Shown here: piece by piece, positions 11,050 through 25,121 of the stretch | Layout: each line of letters begins with the position of its first letter | Numbering within the stretch: the first letter of the stretch is position 1 | NCBI RefSeq assembly: GCF_030867095.1 | Contig: NC_081827.1 | Location: 209,803,310-209,867,309, forward strand | Reading direction: 5' to 3' | DNA length: 64,000 bases | Source: Alligator mississippiensis | Taxonomy: Eukaryota; Chordata; Crocodylia; Alligatoridae | Notes under the pieces: generated by a model | What the model saw: only the letters and a program-made list of their open reading frames with translations | Told to the model about the DNA's origin: nothing | Database searches by the model: none | Made by a program: the position numbers and the translations under genes

Positions 11050-12160
11050 CTCAGTTTGCCCGCTACAGCAGGAGGCACCACATGCCTGTTCACAGCCACA
11101 TGCATGTGCATGGCCCAGAACACAGCTGCGAACTGTGGAGAGCAGCTCTCTGCAGGTAAGTAATTGGGGGGAAGGGGCATGGGGGGCAAATCAAGGGGCC
11201 ATGGTGAAGGAGGGAGTGGGGCAGAGGCTCAAACTGGGGACACTGCCCAGCTAAGGCGGTCCATGGGATTTGGGGCCAGGAGTGGGACAGAGCCATGGGC
11301 AACCCATCCAGAGGGCATGGAGGGGAGGTTCCTTGCTGCTGCACATACCCCCGAGGGGAGGCATGGGGGGGGGCATGTGCCCCCCCCCCAGATTTGTACG
11401 CAGGTTGGATGTGGGCTGCTTCCTGCGGCCTCGGGGCTCTCTGCCCTGCTGCCTTTGCCCCAGGGATTCCGTGCTGGCTGCAGTGGGGGCAGTGAGTTGT
11501 GTCTCCCACTGCCAGGTCAGCAGGGGACGTGTGACCCTTGGGGCAAAGGCAGCAGGGTGGAGCCCTAAGCCCACAGCGGGCAGGCTGCATCTGCCTTCGG
11601 CATGCTCCACTTCAGCCATGGTGGGGGGAGGAAGGGTGGGGAGGATGGAAGAGAGGCAGGCATGTGCTACCCTTCCCCCAGCCCAGCTGGGTCCACCCAG
11701 CCTCCACCGTAGGTAAGGGCAGCATCAGCCTCTCCCTGGTGGGGAGGCTGGGCTGGGGGCTTAGGAAGACTATAGCCACCCCAAAATTTGCCTTAGCCTC
11801 CCCATAGCTATACTTCCCAGCACTGCCGCCTGCCCGCCCTGTGCAGCTGAGCCCTCCCTACTCTGGCCTGCTCCCAGCCCATGCCCCCTCATCAGGAAGA
11901 GGCTGGTGCCACTCCCGCTGGAAGTGCCACAGCTTTGCAGGATCAGCAGCACAGGGCAGGTGGATGGCAGCAGCAGAGCTGCGAGGGCTGGCTACCGGGG
12001 GGGAGGGGCTAAGGCAAACTTTGGGGTGGCTATAGTTTACCCCAAGACCTCAATAGCACCGCCCCTGCCCACAGGGCATAGAAGCCTGCCCTTCCCTTGG
12101 CAGCAACAACACCAGGAGGGGAAGGGTCCCCTCCCCCTGCTGAAGCCCAGGACCCCAAAT
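11050..12160. mobile_element. GC-rich hAT-family relative, ends not visible
   Basis: Internal blocks match the GC-rich hAT copies at 43.6, 47.7 and 48.9 kb: a GGAGAGCAGCT...GTAAGT segment near 11138-11163, an AGTGGGACAGAGC block near 11281, CCCCAGATTTGTAC near 11387, and a CTTTGGGGTGGCTATAG block near 12018 that also occurs as a shortened inverted copy near 11770. The TAGGGGTG-type termini of the other copies are not seen, so this is a degraded or rearranged member. The many overlapping open frames come from GC richness and are not genes. Confidence 0.55.
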
Positions 12161-12724
12161 AAATTTTAATCCTCCACTAAACAGGCAACATATCCACACT
12201 GTATTCCTCTGGCACCAAAAAAAATATTCATATTATGTGATAGTATTTCTCAATGTGGTGCCTCCACTGAGGACCTAGGAATAAAAATTATTTCAGTATA
12301 AAATATACTTTCTTAGACTATAACACTCCGGCTCTTTCAAAGTATCCAACACTGGTAAGAATAGTTAATAGCAAACTTTTTTTTCAGTATTTTCCAAGTA
12401 CTTTTGTTATATGGATTATGCAAGATAATGTGTAGAGAAGACAATTATTATAAAAATGTCTTATTGGCTTATACAACATATGAAACATTCAATACTTCCA
12501 GATTTGGCAACATTAATAAAGAATACTGATATTATCAATTATCTCCACTTTCTCCTCCCAAAAATAAACTTTAAAAATTATATTGAAGAGGAGTAATAAT
12601 CAGCATTATAATCATATTTGTAGTGTGCCTACATTTATTTGAAAAGGAATTTCTGAAAAGGGCTTGACCCTGCCTACCCTTATTCATGGAAGTAGTGTTA
12701 TTGACTAGTCACATAAATCTAGAT
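12161..12724. other. AT-rich spacer
   Basis: AT-rich unique-looking sequence. I see no gene, RNA or repeat. Confidence 0.4.
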
Positions 12725-12920
12725 ATGATTTCATAGATTTCATAGACATTAGGGCTGGAAGGGACCTTGGAAGATCATCGAGTCCAGCCCCCTGCCCAAA
12801 GGGCAGGAAGTCAGCTGGGGTCACAGGATCCCAGCAAGATAAGCATCCAGTTTGCTCTTGAAGGTGTTCAATGTAGGCGCTTGAACCACCTCTGGTGGCA
12901 GGCTGTTCCAGACCTAAGGT
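12725..12920 (-). mobile_element. CR1 LINE 3'-tail fragment
   Basis: Minus-strand CR1 tail: TTCATAGACATTAGGGCTGG, then the GGACCTTGGAAGATCATCGA block and the CAGGCTGTTCCAGACC block. It is very close to the copy at 37.34 kb, so the two belong to one subfamily. It is strongly 5'-truncated. Confidence 0.85.
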
Positions 12921-13290
12921 GCAAAGTCTTAGACCCCAACTTTCTAATGAGCCCCACAAGGGAGTCCCTTCTGATCTTAGAACTCATGGCAGGATTCCAT
13001 CTAGAAGCTCATGACAGAATCAAGCTTTCTCCAGAACTTTTTTCTTTGACAAATGTATAGCTTTACCAATTCAAGTGTCATCACTTAACTACTGAGAAAA
13101 GCAAAAACAAAAAGTTGCAAAGCAGAACCCTGCTCTGCATCTCCTGCTGTATTTTATGTCTGCTTTCTCTCAACTGACTTTTTAGAATGCAAGATGATTG
13201 GGGAAGGAATCCTTTTCTGGGCCTGATACAAAGACATACGATTTCACTTGGGTGCCCTGTATTGAGCCCAATAATGCTATTTGTATAAAC

Positions 13291-13571
13291 CAGGGGTTTT
13301 CAACCTTTTTTAAGGAGAGTACCTCTTCTGATGGGTACTCCTCCTGGTGGGTACCCACTTCTTAAGGGGGTCCCCCAGCAGTCTGTGGCTGAGCAGGGGG
13401 GTGGGAAGACCCCCGGTGGCCAAAAGCAAAGCAGTGGCAGTGAGGCAGTATACAGGCATACAGCAGCAGCGCTTCCCAAGTACCCTCGCCTCTCCACGCC
13501 ACCACCACATATCCCCTGGGGCCTTCTCAAGTACCCCCAAGGGTACACGTACTCCTGGTTGACAACCCATA
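13291..13571. mobile_element. Non-autonomous hAT transposon with perfect 8-bp TSD
   Basis: The termini CAGGGGTTTTCAACC and (reverse complement of the right end) TATGGGTTGTCAACC form imperfect inverted repeats. The flanking octamer GTATAAAC is identical at 13283-13290 and 13572-13579. Length is 281 bp and there is no coding capacity. The 8-bp duplication and CAGGGG-type ends define hAT. Confidence 0.85.
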
Positions 13572-13907
13572 GTATAAACCATTGGGTCCAAAACCTTTTT
13601 TGGACAAAGGAATCCTACTCAGACTTCAACCTTTCTTACAGGCCACCATACATCTGTATCTTTTGATTGAAAAAGGAAGCAGCTCAGTTCAAAGCACTGA
13701 CTGTAGCTTTGAGTCCCACCTGCAGTCTGTGAACCAGTGTGGGAAACATTGGGATTTCAGAAAGATGGCCAGGCTTATTTGAAGACAGAAGAGGGTGCAA
13801 ACAGAAGTGACAACGTTTGCCCAATCTGGCCACAGAAAGCAGCTTATAGGCACTAGGGTTGTGAACTCTGTTTGAATCTCTTCCAGGAGGCTTCACCACA
13901 ATGTAAT

Positions 13908-14345
13908 AACATAGTTTCATAGTTGTTAGGGGTGGAAGGAATCTTACAGATCATCGGTTCCCGCCTCCCTGCACTTGGGCAGGAAAGACCGTTTGGGATC
14001 AGATGACCCCAGCAAGACGGACATCAAGACACTTTTTGAAGCTTGTCAGGGTAGATGACTGTACAGCCTCTGCAGGGAGCCTGTTCCAAACCCTCGGTGC
14101 TTGACTTGAAAATAAGTTTTTTCTTATGTCTAGTCTGAAGTGATCCTCAATCAGTTTGTGCCCATTATTTCTTCTCCTGCCCTGGGGGCCTTGGTGAACA
14201 GATGCTCCCCCAGGCCCTCCCCACCAGGTGGAAGCAGCTTCTAGTTCTCCCACTGCACCCTCCAGCACTAGCTAGGGATAGGGAAAACCAGCTACAGGCT
14301 CCCAACCCTTAATATACTTATAGGCTGCCACCAAGTCCCCTTGAC
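13908..14345 (-). mobile_element. CR1 LINE 3' end carrying a 94-bp foreign insert
   Basis: Minus-strand CR1 tail with TTCATAGTTGTTAGGGGTGG, GATCAGATGACCCCAGCAAG and TAATATACTTATAGGCTGCC. Within it, 14214-14307 is not CR1. It is a near-identical copy (2 mismatches in 94) of 14795-14888, which belongs to the flanking unclassified repeat. Confidence 0.8.
14214..14307 (+). repeat. 94-bp direct repeat, copy 1 (inside CR1)
   Basis: Same length and 92/94 identical by eye to 14795-14888. The differences are GGAAG/GGGAG and GCTTC/GCCTC. The duplication lies within CR1 sequence on both sides. Confidence 0.9.
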
Positions 14346-14794
14346 ATTAATGACTTTACATCAGAAAGGCAAATGCAAGTTACTATTACATTTTAAAAAC
14401 CCACTAGACTACTGTATAAATCAGATTCAACATTTAATATTTATTTTCATGAATGCCCTATAATTTATTTCCTGGGTGACTCTCAGCTGAAGATTTATCT
14501 CTAATTCCTGGAGATTCCAGGGCAATCCTGAAGGGTTGGAGACCCTACCAGTCATGACCAAATAAGTGCATGGGTGCAGATTGCTTCAAAAATGACCAAT
14601 CTGGTGAAAATCTGAACCCTTATTGCATGGGGGGTCAGCTGAAGACTTTCAAAACAGAACATCTTCTGTAACTTCTGTCTGCGCTGCCTCCCAGCCTCCA
14701 GCTGTTTTCAGAATGGAAAGGTGGAAATGCAGAGAAGGAATTTTGGTCTGAGTTTTTTTCAGCCTCTGCTGGTAGGTAAGGTACATGTACTGGA

Positions 14795-14888
14795 GCCCTC
14801 CCCACCAGGTGGGAGCAGCCTCTAGTTCTCCCACTGCACCCTCCAGCACTAGCTAGGGATAGGGAAAACCAGCTACAGGCTCCCAACC
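14795..14888 (+). repeat. 94-bp direct repeat, copy 2 (source context)
   Basis: This copy continues into sequence that matches the 40.6 kb repeat (TTGGTTCCA and ACAGAAGTTCAC, inverse strand), so it is probably the donor of the copy at 14214-14307. Confidence 0.85.
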
Positions 14889-15107
14889 AGCAGCTAGATT
14901 CCCCTCCACTTGGAACCAACAGTGAACTTCTGTTTGGGGGACAGGGACATCATTGCAACTCAAACTGATTCCTACAAAGTGTTCTCCGTTACAGCAGGGA
15001 GTGCCCAGAAGCATGTTATAATGCTTCATCTGCCTCACTGCTAAAAAACCTCCCCTAAAGTACCTTATTTCTAGTTTAAATTGGTCTAACTTCATTACCG
15101 GGTTTTG

Positions 15108-15416
15108 GGTTGTAGCTGTGTTGGTCTAAGGACATAGGCAGGTCAGGTTCTTTGGGCAGATGTGATATCTTTTATTAGAATAATTTATTAGAAACTACTC
15201 CGGTATTTGGGCACAATCCCCCCCCTTCAGGCACAGGCAGTCTCTGCTGTTCTGGGACTCCAAGGAACCTCCAAGGCATCTCAGAGCAGCAGACTTCCTG
15301 TTCCCAAAGAAGGGCGATTGCACCCAAAAGCTTTGCAAAACTTTTTTCCAACTACTCAGCTGGTCTAAAAAAAAGACACAGCATCTATCCGAAGGACCTT
15401 GCCTGTCTAATTTTAT
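15108..15416. repeat. Fold-back interspersed repeat
   Basis: The left part (GTGTTGGTCTAAGGACATAG, then CAGGTTCTTTGGGCAGATG and ATATCTTTTATTAGA, about 15119-15180) is repeated in inverted orientation at about 15358-15416 (TGGTCTAA...GACACAGCATCTATCC...AAGGACCTTGCCTG). The unit is familiar from sauropsid genomes as a common non-coding repeat, but I cannot name the family. It ends about 540 bp before the ATP5MC3 TATA-like box. Confidence 0.6.
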
Positions 15417-15959
15417 TACAGACTCCCGCTGGGCCTTTCTCCAGTACATTAAAGAGGCTCAGGATTCTCTCCAAAACAGGTCCTAACGCAGTCTCTTTCC
15501 AGTTACAACACACTGCTCACTTGCTACTCTTCTGTCCAGAGCCCTGCCCAAGCGCTCCCCGCAGCGCAAGATGCTTTGACCAGGCTCTGCTTATTAACTA
15601 CAAATAAACAACGTCCGCCCCCCACCCCGCCACAGCCCCACCCTTTAGCCGCCCTACCCAGGGTCCGTGCGGCCAATACGTGCTGCCAGGGGGCGGCACC
15701 AGCGCAGCGGCCAATCAGAGCCTCCCGCAGCTGTGCGCGGGCGCAGGCAGCCCTCCTCCCCCCCCGCGAAGCGTGGCTCTGCGAGCCGAAGGGAGGCGGG
15801 TCCGGTCCCGACCCGCCCTGCCGTCCCGCCAGCTGTCCGCCGTCCGCCTGGGGGTTCCCAATAAAGTTGCTACAAAGTGACCTTGGGCCGCTTCCTTCCC
15901 GCGCCCCGCCTTTCCCTCGCATCCGGGCCAGTAGCTATAAGGGCCCGGCCGCGCCTGCG

Positions 15960-16002
15960 CACTGAGCCTCTTGCCATTCGACCTCTGCTGTAGCCGGAGC
16001 CG
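15960..16002 (+). other. ATP5MC3: ATP5MC3 exon 1, 5' UTR (start approximate)
   Basis: A short leader downstream of the TATAA ends at CG|GTAGGT. The next exon starts after CATAG at 16090. Non-coding. The donor four bases further on (16007) is an alternative. Confidence 0.5.
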
Positions 16003-16157
16003 GTAGGTAGCGCGCGCTGGACCCGGCCCCATCCCTCCCCATCCGCCCGCCCGCCCGCTGACTGCGCCCTCTCCCCCGTGTCCGCATAGAGGCGGGTGTG
16101 GGACGTGCCGGATCGCAGCTCCGACGAGGCCCCGGGACGTCGCTCCAGCGCTGCAAG

Positions 16158-19869
<3,712 letters not shown>

Positions 19870-19986
19870 AGAGAGATCTGCTTGTGATGTTGGCATTAGT
19901 AAATTACAAATGTAATTCTGTGCATCTTGCCGGGACTCTCAAAATGTTGGTGTTGTGGAAATGTACATTATTTCCAAAGTCATGTC

Positions 19987-19992
19987 ATTAAA
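19987..19992 (+). terminator. ATP5MC3: ATP5MC3 polyadenylation signal ATTAAA
   Basis: ATTAAA lies 118 bp after the stop codon in a compact 3' UTR. Cleavage is expected about 15-25 bp later, near 20010. Confidence 0.7.
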
Positions 19993-20010
19993 GACTATCT
20001 CTAACTGTCT

Positions 20011-21490
20011 AGCTATGACCTTCATCTTTAATTCGAACACTTTGGATGGAACTGTTAGACACTTGTTTCTGATTTTCCCCTTAACACTGAGTGCTCATAT
20101 GCTGACCTCCAGCCACACAATGTAGAACAGAACAAAAGTGGTGTTCTCTATTTGGTCACAATGCTGCATGTCACCTTTTTAGTCTAAATGCTGTGTGTCT
20201 ACCACTTTGGCCTTCAAATCTAAAAGAGATTTCTTAAGTTTATGAAATTTGTAATGACTTCAGATAACACTGAAAGTCCCAAAGAAGGCTCCTAGCTGTT
20301 ACCAAAACCAGCATTTTCTATTGCTAATCTAACGTCTGATTTAGTGGTTAGTATTGCCATTTTATACATGCTGAGGCTTATTGCACATCTAAGGATCTAA
20401 GCAATCTACAAATGACAACATTGCTTCATAGCTGCTACAAAACATGAAGTCAAATTGCTTCAGCGTACAGGCAACAGACAATTTGTTTGTTATGGTGAAG
20501 TCAGGGCAATGGTGGAAACTTAACAAGAACAAAAATTCTAGACCCCTTTTTTTGAAATGGGCTCTTTCAGGCTTGGGAGGTTCTTGAACAGTAACTTTGA
20601 TAATAGCACCAATGTGAAAGAGTTTGATCATATTGCTTTCCTTGCTTAGAACCAGAGGGCCAGATACTTGCAGACTTTCAGAAATGATTGTTTTGAAAGC
20701 TCAAAGTATTTGCAGTCACTTGAAGGGTGTAACTTAATGCACATACTGTTCTGCTAACTTTGACCCTCCAAAAACATCTCTTCCTGCCATAATCTAGTCA
20801 TTCCTGGAGAAAACTACCTGTACAAAGTACACACTAAGTGATGTGTATCATCACATATAAAACACAATTTTCTCTTGGTAGTAAAGCATATAGTTTCCTT
20901 TTAATATGGTAGGGGCCTGGGCCTGTATTAAGTTGCATTTGTTTTTCCTTCAATCTTAAATTAATTGGAATGAGTTAAAAACAATCTGCAGGGTTGTGAA
21001 ATAGCTGCTCCTGCTAATGAAGCTCCTAAGAGAAAGCAGAACAAAGGATAGCTGTCAAGACCATTAAAAAAAGAGTTGTTAACATCTGTTGAATGAAAAG
21101 TTTAGAAGGAATCAGGTAGATTATAATAAATCATAAGTCAACTGACTCTCAGCCCTGCCTCAGTGGAAATACTGCTGCCACTAAAGTCAGCTTTAACTTT
21201 GGATGGATCCAAATTTCCTCATCCTTTCCTCATTCTTAGTGTTCACTCTCTGCCCTCTTTCTTTCCTGTTCCTTGTTTTCTCCCCATTGCCCTTGAGCAT
21301 ATAGCTACCTTTCCCTTGTCTCAAAATGGCCTAGATTTGAAGGGCATAGTTCATTGTAACTGGTGCTGCAACCCATGTGATAACAACCAGTACCTAACAA
21401 GAACACAGTAAGTGTCATACTGGGTTAGGCCAATTATCCATTTAACCCAGTAGCCTGTGTCTGACGGTCACCAAAATGTGTGTGTTGGAA
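20011..21490. other. Intergenic spacer between ATP5MC3 and ATF2, first part
   Basis: Unique-looking sequence after the ATP5MC3 poly(A) site. No supportable gene or repeat. Confidence 0.5.
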
Positions 21491-21799
21491 CACTGGTTCT
21501 CAACTTTTTAGATTTAAGGCACCCCATGTAAGATTTGAGGCATCTCTGCATAACTTTTTTGATTTTATTGGCATCCCACTTCAAAAACTAATTTATTACA
21601 GTGCTTACCTCCTTGCAGAGGAGTCAGACAATGGGAATGGTGATGTGGCTATGCAGAGTGATGCCCTTATTTGTTTATCTTCTTACATTTGCAATCTGAG
21701 CTTGTCATTACCTGCTTATTTCCTCACACTTTCTGGGGCACCCTTCAAAGGATCTTGTGGCACTCTAGGATGCCCTAGCCCCCTGGTTGACAATCACTG
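21491..21799. mobile_element. Non-autonomous hAT transposon, older copy
   Basis: Termini CACTGGTTCTCAAC and (right end, reverse complement) CAGTGATTGTCAAC, of the common CAGTGGTTCTCAA type. The flanks TGTTGGAA / TGTTAAAG match at 5 of 8 positions, so the target duplication is decayed. About 309 bp and non-coding. Confidence 0.65.
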
Positions 21800-22345
21800 T
21801 GTTAAAGGAACAGCACTGAAGTTGGTATATCTAGAACAATCTATCCTATGTGTTACCCTCCTTGGTATCCAGCATCATTGTTTTAAAGATGTTAGAGAAT
21901 ATATCTCTGACTTCTGTTTAAAATAAGATTAATAATTTTAAAACATACTCAATGCCATTCCTTTAGTATTTGGCACTGTGAGGAGGTTTTTTTTAAGCTC
22001 TTGGAAGACGGGAAGTATGTAGTTGAAAGACATAAGCTCTCTATTACCTCAGAGTCCAAATCCTTCAAAACTCATTTACAATCAATAATGATTTATTATA
22101 TAAAGGGCCTGCTTATATAATATGCCCTTTCTCCTAGTATTCCTAATTCTTAAAATAGTTTGAAAAGGACAAATCTGTTGCTTTACCCTCAATACAATTT
22201 AAGATATATTCCACGCCCTGGAGTAATGGGGGGGGACAATCTTTTTGACAAGTGTGCCACAAATTAGCCTCACATCTTCCCCAAGTGCTACTTTGCACCC
22301 TTTCCCCTCCCTGATCTGCTGCTCTGTTTTCTGTTTCCTGTCCAA

Positions 22346-22500
22346 TCATATAGTTTCATATTTGGTAGGGTCGAAAGGGACCTGAGCAGATCATTAAATC
22401 CAACACCCTGCCATGGCAGGAAAAAGTACTTCGTCTAAAAAGGTGCAGGAAAAAGGTGTTCGTCTAACCCCTTAAAGACCCCCAGGGTAGGAGCCAGCAC
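22346..22500 (-). mobile_element. CR1 LINE 3'-tail fragment
   Basis: TTTCATATTTGGTAGGGTCG, then AAAGGGACCTGAGCAGATCA and AAAGACCCCCAGGGTAGGAG match CR1 3' ends on the minus strand. A short internal duplication (AAAAAG(T)...TTCGTCTAA, about 22423-22468) distorts the copy. A tandem GGAAACTTTGGGGGAAATTT pair follows (22507-22551). Confidence 0.75.
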
Positions 22501-22551
22501 CACTGGAAACTTTGGGGGAAATTTTCCAATGGAAACTTTGGGGGAAATTTC

Positions 22552-23829
22552 AAAAAACAAAATTATGTAATGGTATTTCATTATTACATTAGATCAAACT
22601 CATCTTTTTTTAGACGTGCCAACTGATGTTGCTTATATGGTAGGGGGAGGGGGCATAATGGTACTGATCTCTCCCTTGTGCAGCACTTTGAAATCTACTG
22701 ATGAGAAACTTGATATAAGATGTACGTTTGCCCAGGGCCCCTTGTCTCTCTCTTGCTTTAAATACATGCACAGCCCCTGCCATGTGGGGAAAGAGATTCT
22801 GGACTGAGGGGCACGGGGATCTCTGGTGGGTGGAGCAATTGCAGGTGCAATATTCCAGAAGCCACAAGGAAATCGCAAGCTGTTGTCTTGAGATTGATTG
22901 TATTACTGTATCTACCACCCAAAGGGTTTGTCCTAAGTTTTAAATGTATTTTTGTGTTCCTCATAGCTTCCCTATCTGGGGAAAGTAGTTGATGCAATTT
23001 GCCAGTGGTAATTGTGTAGATGCCCAGCCCTTGGAAACTTCATTCTATGGAGGGAAATATCATTAATTGGCTGTACAGGTTCAGGAGGCCCAGCAAGACA
23101 AAGGTCTGCAAACTAAGCCGTGGCTATAGAAAGGGAGGATAATGTGCACAATGGAACAAGGAGTCTACAAAATTATATGCTGTATCTGCTAGGCAGCTAG
23201 GGAGAGGATGGGTAATACCCAACAAGCTTACTCCAGGTATAAACTGTCAATTGTTTTATGTAAAGTTTTCTCTGGCATTGTATTAAACAAATAGGGCAGT
23301 ACTCTGCTCTGTGAAAGCTGCCTGGTCAGGGGTTGAAGCTGCCGGTGTCCCTGGAAATCTCTGGATTTCCAGGGGCCAAACTGAACTTGGTCACAGGATG
23401 GAATTGCCTTAGAACTGCTGGGGGAAGAGGGAAAGGAAGGCAAGTGATGATGGGAGGCCAGAGACCTAAGCTGGGTATCTGGAAAGAGGCCACAAGATTC
23501 ACAGGTGCAGTTAACACTGGAGAGAAAATACAAAACCTGTGTGATGAGAGAAAAGGGGCACTAGCATAGGTCGAGGGGGAACGGAGGCATAGGGTAGAGA
23601 AAGATGCAGCAATCCTTTTGGAGGGAGACGGGAAGGTGGGGATGGCTAGTTAAATAGGAATGGGAGGGTGGGTGATTTTTGGGGGGTGGGAATAAAGGAG
23701 CCCCTGCTGTATCTGATGAACTCAACCTCAATCTATCTTTTCAGTACTAAGCCTTAAAGGTTTTTTTGTTTGTTATTTTTAAAAAGCAACGCCTCAAGCA
23801 CAAAAGGTGCAGTCTTGGTTTCCCATCCA
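22552..23829. other. Intergenic spacer upstream of ATF2
   Basis: No gene recognised. A purine/G-rich stretch lies at about 23560-23700. Confidence 0.45.
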
Positions 23830-24530
23830 CACACTAGCGAGCGCAGTTCCTGCTTAGCTTGCGGCAGCAAACGCGCTGCAGCTCCAGCCACACCCAGTCA
23901 TTCAGCGCTTCCGGCCACACAGACAAGTCCGGTGTCGCCGCGCGCCCAGCCCCCGCCAGCCAATCGGAGAGGGGCTGGGTTCTCTGCCCATCGCGGTGTC
24001 ACGTGACCAGCTCCCCTAGCAGCGCTCGGGAGATGTCAGCGAGGTCTCGCGAGATGTGACGGAAGCCTGTGGGGGACCTGGGCTTTAATGTGCGGTTCGG
24101 GCCGTGCTCCGGGGGTGAGTTTGTAAACAGAGCGCGGGCCGGGTCGGGCGCGGCAGTGGTGCCTTCGTTCCCGCAGGCGACGGGGAGGCGCGGGCGTTGC
24201 AGGGCCCGGTCTGCGGTCGGGGAGCGGCCCCGGGTAGGCGGGGGTGCCCGGGAGGTAGTAATATGGCGCCGCCGCCGCTCTCCGGAGGGGCCCCCTCCCC
24301 CACCGCGGGCCCTGCCCCGCCGTCCCCGGGGCAGCGACCGCCCGCGGAGGAGGGTCGCTCGGGGGGGGGCCGGGCCGGGCGAGCCTGTCGCCCCCTACCC
24401 GGAAGCGCTGCGGGCCCTGGGGATGGGACGGGCCGGGCCGGGCTTCACCTGCATCCGCCGGGCGGTGGGGGCCTGCGCCCTCCGCGGGAGCCGCCGGGCC
24501 GGCCCTGCGGGGGATGCGCCGGTGAGTGTC
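23830..24530 (+). promoter_or_regulatory. ATF2: ATF2 CpG-island promoter
   Basis: A dense CpG block with a CCAAT box (23961-23965), a TCACGTGA E-box (23999-24006, USF-type), a perfect TCTCGCGAGA palindrome (24045-24054) and a TGACG half-CRE (24056-24060). There is no TATA box. TCTCGCGAGA is a known element of TATA-less CpG promoters. Placement as the ATF2 promoter is inferred from position, strand and the good splice donors that follow. Self-regulation through the half-CRE is speculative. Confidence 0.7.
24060..24114 (+). other. ATF2: Candidate ATF2 exon 1 (5' UTR, start approximate)
   Basis: Ends at GGGG|GTGAGT (donor 24115). A second strong donor, GCCG|GTGAGT, lies at 24522 and could end a longer or alternative first exon. 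The 258-codon frame across this area follows from CpG richness and is not taken as coding. Confidence 0.5.
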
Positions 24531-25121
24531 TTACCTGCCTGGCCCCGACGCCCCGCTACTCTGCGAGGTGTCGCTCTCTTCCGCTCTGCCCGGGGACTTC
24601 TTGCAAGAGCTGGGGTCGGCGGCGGGGTGATGACAAGCTGCGGTGCTCCCACGTTGCGGATCTTCCCTCAGGCTTCCTGTGCTGCTGGGCTGGCAAGCTG
24701 CGGGGCTGGAGCTGTCACACCTCCTGCCTCCCGTTCCCTTCTTGCCCCAACCTCTTCACCCCCAACCCTGACCCCGAAAGGGACTTGCCCCATTGCACAC
24801 GGGTGGTTCACTTCTCTGTTCCTCAAGCAGTTCATTCATTTCTGAAATAAAGATATTCTGCTCTTTCTTTGCCCTTCCAGTTAACACACACAAGATTATC
24901 TTTGTCCTCTAAATAAATGAGGCTTTTTGGGTGCGGCCTTCGACCTTCCATTAGCCAAATCTTGTTTTTTTCCTTCCCATGCTCCTGTGAATGAATCGTG
25001 GCAAGCACCCACTTTATTGCTTCAAGCTATTTGAGTTGAATAAGTTAGGTTGGACTTATCATGTATGTGGCTAATGAAAAATATTGTTGTGATCTGAGTT
25101 CTAAATTGTTGTGTTTTAGAG
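24531..25121 (+). other. ATF2 intron 1, proximal part
   Basis: End of the CpG island, then ordinary sequence. Nothing recognised. Confidence 0.4.

Larger units (their letters stand above)
13600..15104 (-). repeat. Unclassified interspersed repeat (possibly LTR-like), split by CR1
   Basis: Two parts match, in inverse order and strand, the repeat at 40.5-41.1 kb. The part at about 14640-15020 contains ACAGAAGTTCAC(T)...TTGGTTCCA, ATTCTGAAAA(C)AG and GGCTGGGAGGCAG. The part at about 13790-13860 contains CTGCTTTCTGTGGCCAGAT and TGTCACTTCTGT. A CR1 tail (about 13908-14345) sits between them, so the CR1 inserted into an older copy. Whether it is an LTR is unproven. The related copy has AATAAA just before the shared CTGCTTTCTG block. 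Confidence 0.5.

Noticed and set aside
11090-11716. Several overlapping frames of 120-166 codons on both strands
   Set aside because: They lie in a GC-rich transposon relative shared with 43.6-49.9 kb. The frames are not conserved between copies.
24069-24845. 258-codon open frame on the plus strand at the ATF2 CpG island
   Set aside because: Arg/Gly/Pro/Ala-rich translation with no motif. Long frames in every direction are expected in CpG-rich DNA, and strong splice donors cut it.
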